Shown in pieces: positions 1 to 18,500 of a stretch of 64,000 bases of DNA. A program made the position numbers and the translations under genes. The stretch covers positions 2,852,001-2,916,000 of the forward strand of contig JBAJFE010000005.1 of the NCBI GenBank assembly GCA_037903355.1. Reading direction: 5' to 3'. Position 1 is the first letter of the stretch. Each line of letters starts with the position of its first letter. Source of the DNA: Trichuris trichiura (Eukaryota; Nematoda; Enoplea; Trichinellida; Trichuridae). The notes beneath the pieces are model-generated. The model was not told where the DNA came from. It ran no database searches and saw nothing but the letters and a program-made list of their open reading frames with translations.

Positions 1-258
1 GACTGTATTGCACGTAATGCAAAGAAACTTTGCAGAGGCAGTAGGTCGATTCTCGCAGTTCCGTTGCAAGAGATAGCTGACCTTTCCACGTCAAGTAACA
101 GTCATTCCTACCGGCTGTTATCTTTGATAGGCTATCGTCGGCGCGTCCTGATTAATCCCGAATAGCAGCGTTCATACAACATTTTTCGTTTGTTCGTTGT
201 GCGCATCTTAACATTATGCTCTTCACGTTGCTTTTTAGAAAGTAGACTCCACTTTGCT
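1..258. other. Upstream flank of the EXO1 gene
   Basis: No coding exon is supported here. A pyrimidine-rich stretch ending in TTTTTAG lies about 20 bases before the EXO1 start codon and resembles a splice acceptor. It could receive a spliced leader or close a non-coding 5' exon. A frame open on the opposite strand runs across the first EXO1 exon and is judged a shadow. Confidence 0.4.
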
Positions 259-2673
259 ATGGGGATTAAAGCACTTTTTCCCGTCGTCAACCCCGCCTGC
301 AAACCGTCCCATGTGTCCGAGTTTAGCGGAATGAGCGTTGCGGTTGACGCGTCATCCTGGTTGCATAAAGCGGCGTTCGGATGCTCGGACATGATTGCTC
401 GTGGACTCAAGACCGATCTGTGAGCTACACTTTTCCCGTTTAATAATGTACTTTGCACTAACGCTAAAATTCGTTGCCTACAGTCACGTTACGTATTGCA
501 TGAAAAGAGTCGAAATGCTTCTACAAAACGGTGTACGTGTCGTTCTTGTTTTTGACGGTGCCAACCTGCCGGCCAAAAGGGAAACCAACGCTGCTCGAAA
601 TCAGTAAGATTTTATGTACTTTTAAGCTGTCTTTTCTTTCATTCAGTAGGATTTGCGTATTTAGCCGCTTCAAGTTAGAATTTCCCATTATTGCGTTTCA
701 ATAATTTACATTTATTACAGTATCCTAATAGTATGCAGGTTCCAACAATACCGTAATACTTTTAATATCTGCCCCTCTCTCTAAAGGAACCTTTTGTTTT
801 TGTGCTTTTTAGGCGTCGAAAGTCGATGAAAGAGCAAGGCAAAAAGCTGGCAGCGGAGGGAAAATTTAAAGAGGCAGCCGACTGCTTCCGATTGGCTACG
901 GAGGTTACGTTCGACATGGTTGTCGACGTGATCAAGGTGCTTATAGGCGAATTGCTTGCTTTCACTCGTTTCAAATTTTTTATGAAGGCTTGTCAAGGTC
1001 TACCGAACGTATCCTGTTTGGTGGCCCCTTACGAGGCGGACGCTCAACTTTGCTTCCTTAGCCAAAGAAGGCTCGTAGACGTGGTAATCAGCGAAGATTC
1101 CGATCTCATTCCTTTCGGGTGCACGAAGGTTTATTTTACTCTGACTGCTTTAACACATAACGTAAAGCAAATCCGTAAAGGTTTTGTTCAAAATGGACAT
1201 CTCCGGATGCGGTCAACTGTACGAACGGGACAAGTTGCATTTGGCGTTGCAAGTAACCGTTGAGAGGTTCGACTTTGCCAAGTTTCGTCGAAGCTGCATA
1301 CTTTCCGGCTGCGACTACGTTAGCAACCTGCCGAACGTAGGTATCAGAAAGGCGATTAAATTTTTCAACAAAGTAACTTCGGATGATCCAAGAAAGGTTC
1401 TTGATCCGTAGGCTCAGTGAAGAAATTAATATTTGTCTTCATTTTCAGTTTCTCAAAATGATCCCCCTATACTTACGGATGCCAAAGCTGGTGGTCACAG
1501 AAGAATATATAGAGCGTTTCATTGAAGCTGAAAATACGTTTCTCTATCAAGTTGTATTTGACCCTGACAAACGTTATCAGGTGCCTTTGAATCCATATCC
1601 GGACGGCGTAGACTCGTCTAGCTTTCCTTACGCTGGCCGGTAGATCTTCTCTATTATTAATAATTTCGCTTAGTTGATGTTTTACAGAAATAGCAAAGCA
1701 GAAGTGGCTGTATTATTAGCAGCCGGAAGAATGAATCCTCATAGCATGAGTACGCTACAGCTATCTCTTCAATCGGAACCTGTGGAGGTACATTATTTAA
1801 ATTTTGCGTAGCGTATCAGTTTTTTGGCATAATCACCTCGTAATAGCCTTTATGCACTGCGTAAGCAATTACAGTAGCCTTAATAAGGATTCTGTTCGTT
1901 ATAAGTGATGGAGTTGAGGGCCAATGAGTGGCTTTCTACAAAAATGTCTTTATTCTTACCTTACGAATGAATGGAACCGCCAAAGCTTTCAGGAGCTCTT
2001 TAGCTCTTTTCAAGATTTTCAATTTCGTTTTAGTTTCCGACATCCGTAGGCTCCAGTGATTTCGACAAGTCTTTGAAACATTCGAAAACTTCAACGTGCG
2101 CTTTTGTATTCGAAACAAGCACGCGGAAGGTGGTTTGCAATGGTGACACTTGGATATTGTAGTTTACTTTCAACTTTTTCCGACGGCGTTCTTGTAGACC
2201 AAATCGTAAGGAAGGCAAAAGCGGAAGATGCGGTTGACAATGATACGAGTTTGAATTGCGAAAGTTACAGTATGTATCTATCCGAGTCTGTTGATGATAG
2301 CTTGTGCGATTCGGAGAGAGAAATTGGCAGTCCCTTCTCAGTTGGATCAGCCGTCGCTCATTCAAGATCGTCTAACCCGATCAGATCAAGTTATTTTGTA
2401 AATAGTTGTGAACTTGTCCCGCGAAAACGGTTCAATCCCTTCAAAGCACTCTCGGATACCAATCTGGTTAAAGTCAATTCATCCGAAGAAGTAACGTTCT
2501 CTTCTTTGCCCGAGTCGCGGCGGGAACATTTTTCCATTAGTGAACGAACGTCATCTCAAGAAACTGTTATGGATAAAAGCGAAAATGGCGTACGAACTAA
2601 AAGGGGGCGAAACAACGTTGTATCGAGGAACCTATTTCAATATTTCAAGAGCGAATCTTCTCAGGAAAAATAA
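259..2673 (+). CDS. exo-1: Exonuclease 1 (XPG/Rad2 family), nine exons
   Basis: Encodes a 5'-3' exonuclease/flap nuclease of the Rad2/XPG family, expected in the nucleus in mismatch repair, recombination resection and replication fork repair. The nine exons read here are 259-419, 484-603, 813-936, 988-1128, 1181-1396, 1449-1639, 1688-1787, 2034-2142 and 2198-2673. They sum to 1638 nt, exactly 545 codons plus stop, which supports every junction. The XPG N domain starts at MGIKALFPVV, with acidic metal ligands at D30 and D78 (VLVFDGANLP). The XPG I region has APYEADAQL (E151, D153) and ISEDSDLIPFG (D172, D174), followed by the helix-hairpin region CILSGCDYVSNLPNVGI. These positions match human EXO1 to within one residue. 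The C-terminal part is short (human EXO1 is about 846 residues), serine-rich and not conserved. It ends in SRNLFQYFKS, which resembles a PCNA-interacting box. Identity as EXO1 rather than FEN1 rests on the M-G-I-(K/Q) start, the TDLHVTYCMK segment and the total length. Confidence 0.93.
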
Positions 2674-5600
2674 CTATCTTGGAATACGTTGCTACTGAAA
2701 AAATTGTTTGTTATAGTTATTAAAAGCTGAATGTTTTGCCTCAGCAGCCTTCCGTTGCATTTTTACTGGTCAGTACCGACGTTATACCGAATATCATTTT
2801 TCTACATTTTTCTCAGAGCCGTCAGTGCATTGCTTAGCCTTTTAGGTCGTGCACGTGCCTACATTAAGAAAGAATGGACTTGTGCGAGACTTTTCGGGGT
2901 CTATAAGGAGTCATCTATTTTTTAGAGTCTTTCAGCCATGGCGGTTAATGAGATGCAGAGCTTTGAACAATGATCCCGATTGAGAAAGCTTTAGCTTATC
3001 TGCAAGCACACTAATAGCCTTGCTTGCAGCTTTATTACTCGCCTGCTCTCTCATTATTCTTACGAGGTAAGTGTTGCTTCACTTTATAGATTGCTAACAC
3101 TGAATACCGATAAAACCTTGTGCGTATATTATTTTGCATTGAGTCACCTGAAGTACAGTTTATGAAGCACGTAATCCCGAATAGTCAGGTTGTCGAACAG
3201 GAAGAAATGCCCAAACAGCCTTAATCTTCGCGCGGGTTTCATTCCTAAAAGCACAGGCGTTGAATAGGAAGGAGCTCTGAACGAGCTCAAATCCCGAATG
3301 TCAATTTTCTGTTGTGGCTCGGAAGTTTGGAAGAAGAAAATAAAGACAGCCATGGAGCCTTAAAGCTCATCTGCCGAATCGCAATAGAAGGATTCCTTTC
3401 TAGTGAAAATGTTCTCCCTATTTAGCTAACGTAGCTGCTGAACAGCCGTTTGAAGTAAGCGTTTGCTGACGTGGAATCCTGAAAGTCCGTCGGTTCACAA
3501 TGTCTTCACACGCTGAGGGCGTAAAGGCTGTATACAGACGTTAGTTTGATGTCCTTCGTTCTTTCGTAGCAACTGCTTGACGAGGAGAGTTTAAGAGTGC
3601 GCTATGCGTAGGCGGAAATTGTTGTAAAATCACCGTAAGAAAAAAGTCGTACTACGGAAATTGTTTAGTTTTGTCACTGTTTTACGCGCCAGTTTGTTCA
3701 CAACGATCGATTGCAGTTTTAATTTTGTCTTTGGCTAAACGTACTTCCTCCGATAAACGTAATGTTAATGATCGGCTGAAGTTAAAGTGTCAGTTCGTCC
3801 TTTCCGCTTGATAATGAATGAAGAGGAAGAAATAGCTCTCTTTTTCAATGCATCCGTTAACGTGATCAAGTCTGATTGTGGCAATTGAGCCTTCGCTCGT
3901 TCATCTATTATCTTACAGCGGTATGGTTGTACTTACGCTATTTATTAATATATTGATTATTGCAGTCTCTTATCAGACGACGAAGATCAGTGTAATTCAG
4001 TTAATGTTTTTGTAAGGAAGTTTTATCGTCCCAGTAGTTCATATGTACCGATGTCGTAAGTTTACAGATATGTAACCAAGTGGCGGCAATCCCAGAAGAA
4101 TATTTAAATGAGCATAACAAGCTTTACAACTAAAAAGTCATCAAAATGCAGTAACAGGACTTGATGCGGCGGCAGAGTTTTCTCTGTGCTGCATTATTAT
4201 TATTCAAGCTGCTAACGACGGCAAGAGCTTTACTTAACGACAACCATTGGGCAGCAGATGCGCAACTGCGGTGCGCATAAATTACTTAACAGGTGGTCAG
4301 TTGCATACTTTGCATATTGGGTCCCTTTTGTGGGATACATCTTTTTCCAAATAAGCATTTTGACAGCTCCAACGAATGACCATTTGTAGTTCACATCTCA
4401 TTATTATTTTTATAAACTATTTATATTGTTGTTATTATAGTACAGTTTCAATCGGGTATACAACATTATTGTACTACGGCAGTTCGAAAGTTTCAAAGTT
4501 TTTTGGCCTTGAAGGCAGTTCCTTTCGTTAGTTCATGTTTATGCTGTATTCGAATTTTCGTAAACGCGTTATTTCTTCTTTTTTATGCTGCCTAGAAAAT
4601 TTAATTGTTTGCTTAGTCAACTATTCTATTAATACTTGCAATGTTTTATTCATCCGTCATCAACCATTTTCTCGCGCGTCTTATGCAGCTGCAATGTTTT
4701 TTTTCAGCAATTTGTTCGCATAATATTAATAGTACGACAACTGTTCGTTGTTTTGAGCTGATGGTAGCATTTGACGGATGTTTTCCTATAACTGATACTA
4801 TTGATAGGTTGGGGCTTCTCAGCTTCTATTAACGCTTTATAATTTGCCTGAAATTATGATAAACCAAACCTAAATGCTTTTAAAGATGAGGACGTAATAA
4901 CATAGGCCTTGTTGGTGCCCATATTTGCTTGTTTATATCCTCAGTAACATTATTGGCTCAGAGGTTGGATCATAAGCCCAAAACCATCAAGTATAAGAAG
5001 AAAGTGTGCATTTTTTACTCGGGCAACATCAATAGGTGACTACACCATCCGGAAGGTTGTTTTCATTAAAAGCAGATGACAGGAAAGTATATGTCCTTTT
5101 CTCAGAAAGCATATTTTTCCCGCTCAAGTAAAAGCCGCTGTTTTAAATGGATTTATGCAAAATTCAACTATTCAACTCGTTCCTGTGAATAAGAAGGGCC
5201 CTTTTCTGGAAAAAGTTATAACATTCGCACGGTAGCGCTTTTTCCCCGCCGGCTTCTGGCTGTGCGAGCTACTTTGCTGTCCGCATTATCTATATTTTAG
5301 CCCTATGCTTGAACGAGGCAAACAAAACAATTTGAACTACTCCAGTAGCTTTAAAAAGTGGTCGTTTTCTTCGGTAGAAATAACTGGCGGCGTTTGTTCC
5401 GTAATGGCAATGGTTAACATTCGCGAAAAAGGCCATTTCGCTCTGTAAACTTTAACGAGACGATTAAAGGAAGTGCCGTCTTTTTTAATTTGCTATCGGC
5501 GGGTGACAAGTTCGTTGTCGGATTTTCTTTGCGCGGTAACGTAAGATGAGCTGAACGTTTCGTTTCCATACGATAAGCACAACGTAAGCGGGAATGTTTG

Positions 5601-7624
5601 GTAACATGCAGTTAACCAGGGGGCACCCAAAGCAAAGTATGCTAAGTATAGACGGTGTTTATAAGCGGGCGTGAAAGTTCCATACTTTGTCGTGCATATG
5701 GTATTCTTTTTTTAATTCGCGTTTAGGTTTTTTCAAGTTCACCATTCGTTCATATTGTTGCGGAGCGGTCAAAATTGAATCTATAGGGTACCAGTCGCGC
5801 CAAGGTACGATCAGTATGTATGCCCGTTGTTTTGCTCGTCAGTTCGCCAACACACTTGCCTGATCGAGAAGAGTCGCTGTTTTTCTTCTCTTTCAATTGA
5901 GACATTATAGCGCGGTTCCATTGTCGGTGCGGAATTGGCTCAACTCACCTCCTTCGCTTTTGGTTGGCAAAAAAGAATGCATTTCGCGAATCGACGCGCT
6001 TCATATCAGGCTGATAGATCGGATAGTTTGAAAAAGATGGCCATGTCTATGAATAGAAAAAGTTTTCCATTCTTTTTACGCGCTCGAAGGCACGTTCGCA
6101 GTTCCCGCGCGTCGCGTAGCTTTTTGTTGTTGACGCTTCAACAGCTTCCGGATTTTGAATTTATGACTTGGCGCCAACCAGTCAACCCTACGTAGCGCCG
6201 TCCGAACAGCGACGATTGACGCGCTTTGTCAACTGCGAAGGAGGAGAGGAAAGTTTGCGAGGCGAAATTTTTCACGTTTCCCCCAATTCTTTAAAAATAA
6301 GCCTGCTTTAGTACATTATGAAATGAACATTGACTGCGGCAATGCCTTTGGCAATGTGCACTATAGTGTTTGTGTGTGTCTCCGCTTAGATCATTCAGCA
6401 CTTTTTAACACCTCTTGACAAGCAAAATAACCATAGTTTTTCCAGTGACTCACCTGACTACGACCAACCTAAACGATGATCATAGACGTTAGTGGCATCT
6501 GTGCAGAAGAGAATACGGCATAGTAGTCTCCGTGTGTGCGTACGTGTTTTCCATGATTTGTTGGAGTTCCAACGATAACGCGACGCTTTGCTTATGCCGG
6601 AGTGCCTAAGTACTTGGCGGCGGTGTTTTTTTTTTGAAAACGGCAATTTCGAAAAGTTTTGCTACGAAGATGAGGTCAGCTGATTTTGAAGCGCGTGCCA
6701 CCTTCGCTTTGCAAGCCGCGAAGATGAGGCCATTGCCAGAAGAGAGAAGAACGCTTGTCTTCAATGCTTGCTTGCATTGGCGACCTCTACCTTGCTTCTG
6801 CTCCTGTCAGTCAAAGGAACGTGTGCAGCACGAGTGTCAACGAAAATGGACTAAAGAGGTTTTGCGTATCCGTTGCGCTCCTATTCACGCCCTTAATCAT
6901 AGAGTCGTTCCTCAAGGGGCGATCAACCTTACTAACTGGCAGCCTTCCTTCTCCTTTGGTCATGAGCTAACCAGGAGCTATCGATTCCGCAGTCCTGACT
7001 CGAATGTGCACATTAATGAGGGCAGGCTGAAAACAGGCAAAGAGGCAGAGTCAAGTCAATTTTGCGGCTCGCATCGATCCTTAATTTTTCTTGGCCCCTC
7101 GTGAGCCCCGTAGTAAGATGTAGAAGTGAGCAACGACCGAAAAGAGTTAGCTACTTCCGCGACCTCCGGAGAGTGGCGCGCTAGTTGGCACCTAGAAAGC
7201 GTCGAAGCCCGCCCGCTAACCGCTTTTGCACCTATACCGCCCATTGGCGCACGCTGTACTTGGATGCTCCAGCCGGCTTGCATAGGACTCCACTTGGAGT
7301 TATGATTAAGCAGCGACAACTGATGCCTGCAGCTATGGGACCTCGTTGGCGCTTTATCGCGGACAACGGGTGACAAGAGGGAGCAACTGTGTTTAGAGCT
7401 GAGCATCGCGCCGCCAACGTTAAAGATACGCAAAGCCCATGCATCTTTGCTAGTGAATGACAAGAAGAAGAAGAAGAAGAGCAATCGAAAGGCCATCGCC
7501 AATTTCGCCATTTTGCCATCTTGCTTCTCCAAGTGGCGTTTGCCGTTCAAAGGCACAGAGCAAGGACGAATGCCTGCAAAGCGTTTATCCGTTCGTCTGC
7601 CGCCGCCGACCCCTTGATTCGATC
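2674..7624. other. Gene-poor region between EXO1 and ALK
   Basis: About 5 kb with no recognisable gene. The left part (to about 5.8 kb) is AT-rich with stops in all frames. The right part (5.9-7.5 kb) is richer in GC and holds arginine-rich open frames that overlap on both strands and match no family I know. A short weakly repeated motif (ATTCGGGAT and variants, near 3176, 3295 and 3370) occurs in the minus-strand sense. The right end is the probable promoter and 5' UTR of the ALK gene and includes an AAG-triplet run at 7462-7480. Confidence 0.5.
6634..7104 (+). CDS. Unrecognised 156-codon open frame upstream of ALK
   Basis: This frame is open for 156 codons from an ATG and is the longest in the gene-poor stretch. 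The predicted product is rich in Arg, Cys and Ser, with no signal peptide, transmembrane segment or recognisable domain. A short element recurs within it: a KMR tripeptide about 20 residues apart. The surrounding sequence is GC-rich, which lengthens random frames, and another long frame overlaps on the opposite strand. It may be 5' UTR of the ALK gene or pure chance, and is listed only because of its length. Confidence 0.12.
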   Translation: MKTAISKSFATKMRSADFEARATFALQAAKMRPLPEERRTLVFNACLHWRPLPCFCSCQSKERVQHECQRKWTKEVLRIRCAPIHALNHRVVPQGAINLTNWQPSFSFGHELTRSYRFRSPDSNVHINEGRLKTGKEAESSQFCGSHRSLIFLGPS

Positions 7625-13568
<5,944 letters not shown>

Positions 13569-14527
13569 TTAGCGCCGTCGGCATTGTTGTGTCCCGCGAT
13601 TCTTCCTTTCTTGAGCGGTGTCGTTGTTTGTCAATGCCGCTTCGCCGTTTGCAAATGTTTTCGCCGAATGCTCAGTTGTTGCAATGTTCCAACGTTGCTA
13701 CACGGTGTAAATTACTTCTTGCAATTCCTTTCCAGTCTTAGCGCGTTAGCTATTGCACCAACGCTCGAAATTGGAAAGGTAAGCGGGAAAACGTTGACTA
13801 CTGCACTATCGCGCTTCGGAATACCTTTCAACTACACACAGAGATGATGAGCACTTTGAATAATGATGGATAAGATACTTTGTAGGATTGGTCAAGCCAT
13901 TATGCATTGCCTTGGACCAAGTCAGCAAAAATAGTAGTTCTTGTGCGCGGATGCTTCCAAAGTTTTTTACGGTAACAGCAACAGAATCACAGAAGAGAAG
14001 AGTGCTTGGCATGTTGCGTAGCAAAGGTGTTTTCGAATTCAGTTTCGTTAGGCCAGCTTGAAGTTGGTCGCAGAGCTGAATAGCCTTGCGTCTGAGGGTC
14101 GAACATTGAAAGCCCATGCTTAAGCAAACACAAGGCACTTGACGTGCCACCTATCCGGTTTACGTAAAAAACAATACGTTCATCGGCAGCGGTTAAGGCA
14201 TTTTAGCCACTTTGCTTATTGAGCAAGTGAATCTATCATTAGGAAGACTATTTGCGCTTATATCAAGAGCAGCGACAGATATATTGAGCGGGGCAGTCCA
14301 GGCTCGCTCTGGAAGCCACTACCCGCAGAACAAACTTTTCCAACGACAACTGGTCACATATGAAATCAGGATTCAAGGGTTGCCGCATTTTCTAAAACAT
14401 CGCTGAACTGGATTGCACTCTTTTCTCAGTTCACCTCCGACTCAATGAATGCTCACTCGCAAATGCCTCTCGCGGACGCTGCTAGTACTTAGTTTGCGCA
14501 TTCCAAAAGATAGACAGCATAACGTGA
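13569..14527. other. ALK-myosin intergenic spacer
   Basis: The 959-bp spacer should hold the ALK 3' UTR and the myosin promoter. No exon is recognised. A TTTTCTCAG acceptor-like sequence lies about 100 bp before the myosin ATG and might mark a trans-splice site or a 5' UTR exon border. Confidence 0.4.
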
Positions 14528-15457
14528 ATGGAGAAAGATCCATCGTGGAAGTACCTCCGTCCACCGGCGGATATCACCGTCAGCGTAAGTGCCTCCCTAT
14601 TACTTGTTTGAGCGATGGGAGGATACTGGTTTTATAGGATGATAAGAAAAAATATCACAGCAAACGGTCATGCTGGATCCCGGATCCGTCGGAAGGTTTT
14701 GTTGGCGCTCGCATTAGGTCGTCTAAAGGCGACCAAGCGATCGTCGTTACGGACAATGGAATAGAGGTTTGTTTACCTGCCCGTCATGCCGCCAATAACA
14801 ATGACGAACTTTGGAGTTCTGTAGAAAACTGTAAAAAAAGAAGAACTGCAAGAAATGAACCCGCCAAAATTTGAAAAGGCCGAGGATATGGCCAACTTAA
14901 CCTTCCTGAACGACGCGAGCGTGTTGCACAATCTCCGTCAGCGCTATTATTCCATGCTTATATACGTCAGTATACCAACTGATGCGCTGTCATTAGCTGT
15001 GATCATTTTGTAGACTTACTCGGGATTGTTTTGCGTCGTAATCAATCCGTACAAGAATTTACCCATATACACGGAAAACGTCATTCGAATGTACATGGGA
15101 AGACGAAGAAGCGAGATGCCGCCTCATCTTTTTGCCATTTCAGACGAAGCTTATCGCAACATGATGCAAGGTACTGTTGCTTTGGCCTTAAACATTTTTC
15201 AGCGTTTCCAACAGCAACATAATATTACTTAGTTTTTTTGTCAATCAGTAGAGTTAACAGCGCATTTGGTGCAAGGCATATTTTAAAAGTATTTTAGTAC
15301 GCAGCTTTTCTATAGGGTTTGTTTACTTGATTACTTCGAGAACCGCTTAGAGACGATTCACTTTCAGCCTTCATACTTTATTGTGATCTGTGAACGCTGT
15401 GCTCGGTCGCGCACGTAGCTTTTGTTTTTATTTTTACTCAAATTGCTTAATAATAGC

Positions 15458-15500
<43 letters not shown>

Positions 15501-18500
15501 GAAATATCTTTATTACGGAGTGAGTCCCGTTTAATGTGCAATAAAATCTTGAGCTCATGAGCTTTCGGGTTACTCGAGACCCGACTTCAGCGGTTTTAGA
15601 ATTATGAATATAATATTCATCATATTCATAATTTTAAGACCGCTCAAGACGGGTCTCGATTGACCCGAAAGCTCCGGAGTTCAAGATTTTATTGCACATT
15701 AAACGGGACTCACTCCGTAATAAAGATATTTCATTATGAAAACATATTGTCCCGTACCAAGAGATCACATCTTCGAGAATAATAATGTGACTGTTGCTGA
15801 TTTATTCATATTAAGCTGCAGTCGATTTGTGTGCCATTAACGCTATGAGTAATGAAATTGTTGTTGCTCACTTTGTTGCAAAGACTATTGTCAGAATTGA
15901 GATGGCAGCTTGCCAAGAGAACTGGTTTTAGACGAGACAGAGAAAACGTAGTGGCAATATGCTCTAAGTGCTTTCTTTTAATAGATATAGGTTATTTGCA
16001 TAGTCGCAGGAATTTAAACAATTTTTACTAAGGACTGCGCGTGACAGTTTGAGAAAAAAAGTAAAGGCAATTTTTGCATATACCCTTTTAGGGGTAGGCT
16101 TGAATCAGCCGGGAAACGTTGGCGGTTGATTGAAACGTAAAAGGAGAAGGGCATACCCGACCAGTCGGTTCAGTTATCCTATCTTAGAATCATTGGTTTT
16201 CAGCGGTTTTTGCATTTGTATAACTCAACGGAATTGCGAAAATAAGCGTCGACGACGGGGACAGAAAACTCCCTGAAAGTTCTGCGTTTTTTGTTACCAA
16301 TAACTGTCTGAGCTTGAACTTAATGACTTTGAACGGAATCCCGAAAATTGCATATACCACACCTAATGCAATGAGAAATTTTTACCTAACGAGCAATTTT
16401 GTGTTTGCTGAATTAGGCTGTACGATATTGGCATTTTCATGACAGAGGTTACGATGCACAAGCTTTACGAAATAATAAAGAAAAATAAGAAAGGCTGATC
16501 CGACGACGAGGGCGGCAACCTTTTTTTATTGTTCTGTGTTTTTCGTTAATCGGACACGCCCTAAAGTCTATCATGAAAAAGTATATGGCCTATATTCGGT
16601 ATTACTCTCTCAGCAAAAAAATCGATACTTCATTCGGAATGGCTATTAGTATGACTTCTATTTCAAAAGCGCATTCCTTATGGCGTATAGTTTATGACGA
16701 CTACTCTTCTTTCATACTGGCATGGCTTTGTGAGCTAACATTTTTTGTTTGCTACTGCTCTGCTCCGTGTTTATCAATAAACTTACGATATCCAATCGAA
16801 ATGCACTCAAGCGATTCAAACTCGTTTTTCAAGTCGCGGCGGGAAGCTTTTTTTCGTAGAAAGCCTTCGCTTTCGTCTTAAATGCTTAGCTTGTTTCCAG
16901 CTCGCGCTTATGACTACAAAAATAAAATACTTCCTTCAAACCGAAGGCAGTTTCATGGTTTCGCCGTTTTCCTACCATTACTGAGTCGGCAATAAGAAGC
17001 GCAGCCGCTTTCAATATTAAAGGCAAAGCTGTAATTTGACATTAACTTTTACGTTTTAAAAAATCATTCCGTGCTACATTAATTTATGCTTATCATTGGT
17101 ACTGATATGCAAATGAAGTGGTTTCATTTTGAAGGCAGCATTTGCATACTTGCTTATCTTTCTTCGGTAGTTTTAAAAGCTAACTTTATGGGGGGATCAT
17201 TACGGCTCCTTTGCTGCTATGGCAAAGTTATGCAAATATAAAAAAAATATGCAATATACAAGACGTAAGGAGTAACAGGTTTTTAAAATGCGCTGTGATT
17301 TCTCAGTCATCAGCTAACGTTCTTCCTTTTTGTTTTGTTTGTCGATGACTTCTCCTATCCAACGAGGATAAGAGCATAACAATAGAATAACGATGGTACG
17401 TGTCAGTTTTTCTTCGGATAAGAAACAGAACTTATTTTGTCGTTATAATTACTTTGACCCTACGAAAGAGTGAAAAGAAAAAAATCTCAAAAACATACGT
17501 ACAGGCTGGCAGCGCGGAATGTGTGTTCGCTTGCTATTGGTTAAGAATCCAAATGTTCAGATAAAGAAAATCAGAGTATTTTGATCACCGGCGAGTCCGG
17601 CGCTGGAAAGACGGAAAATACGAAGCGAGTAATTTCCTACTTTGCTACGGTGGGTGCAACTCAATCGGCAAGAACAAAGGCGGGCAAAAAAGTCGTTAAG
17701 TCGCTTACGCTTAATTAATATTATTCTTACTTCGATTGCTTGTAGGCCACGCTGGAAGAGCAAATCGTTAAAACGAATCCCGTATTGGAAGCTTTCGGCA
17801 ATGCCAAGACTGTACGAAACAACAATTCGTCCAGATTTGGAAAGTTCATACGAATATACTTCAATGGACATGGCAAGCTGGCCGGCGGTGACATAGAGCA
17901 TTGTGCGCCTTTATAAAATACGTCAGCGTACAGTTTATTCATTTTCCAATGGCTTTCAGATCTGTTGGAAAAATCACGAGTTATTAAACAAGCACCGGGC
18001 GAACGTTGTTTCCACATATTTTATCAACTAATGTCCTGCAGAATTCCCGGACTGAAAGGTGCGACTGCTATCGCGTCAGCTTTCGTCGTCAGCAATAGTA
18101 TTCATTTCTCTTTTGTAGAGAAGCTGTTTTTGAACAAGGAAATTCGCCATTACAAACTGATATCGCAGGCTGAGGTCACAATCGATGGAATGGACGACGG
18201 TGAGGAAATGCAAATTACGGACGTATGCAAAAATTGCCCTTCTCGTACTTGTCCTACGTTGTTGTACGCGTTAGGAAGCGTTTGACGTAATGAATTTCGA
18301 GCAAGAAGAGAAAGACAACTTGTACAAGCTGTGCGCAGCTATTATGCATATGGGAGAAATGAAATTCAAGCAAAGACCACGCGAAGAGCAAGCGGAATCC
18401 GATGGGACTGACGGTATGCCTCCATTTTTCAATTTCTGTATAGAAAGGATTGGAATCCTTTTGTCCACTCAGAGGCAGACATGAGCTGTCGTCTTATGGC

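Larger units (their letters stand above)
15171..17559 (+). other. Large myosin intron (2.4 kb) with foldback element
   Basis: Lies between the exon ending DEAYRNMMQ and the P-loop exon. Phase is preserved across it (CAA G | AT AAA). It contains an AAT microsatellite, the 15500-15733 foldback repeat and a 102-codon open frame at 16573-16881 that I do not recognise. The remainder is AT-rich and without clear structure. Confidence 0.7.

Noticed and set aside
7056..7556. A 166-codon minus-strand frame before ALK
   Set aside because: It overlaps plus-strand frames in a GC-rich stretch, and the product has no recognisable feature.
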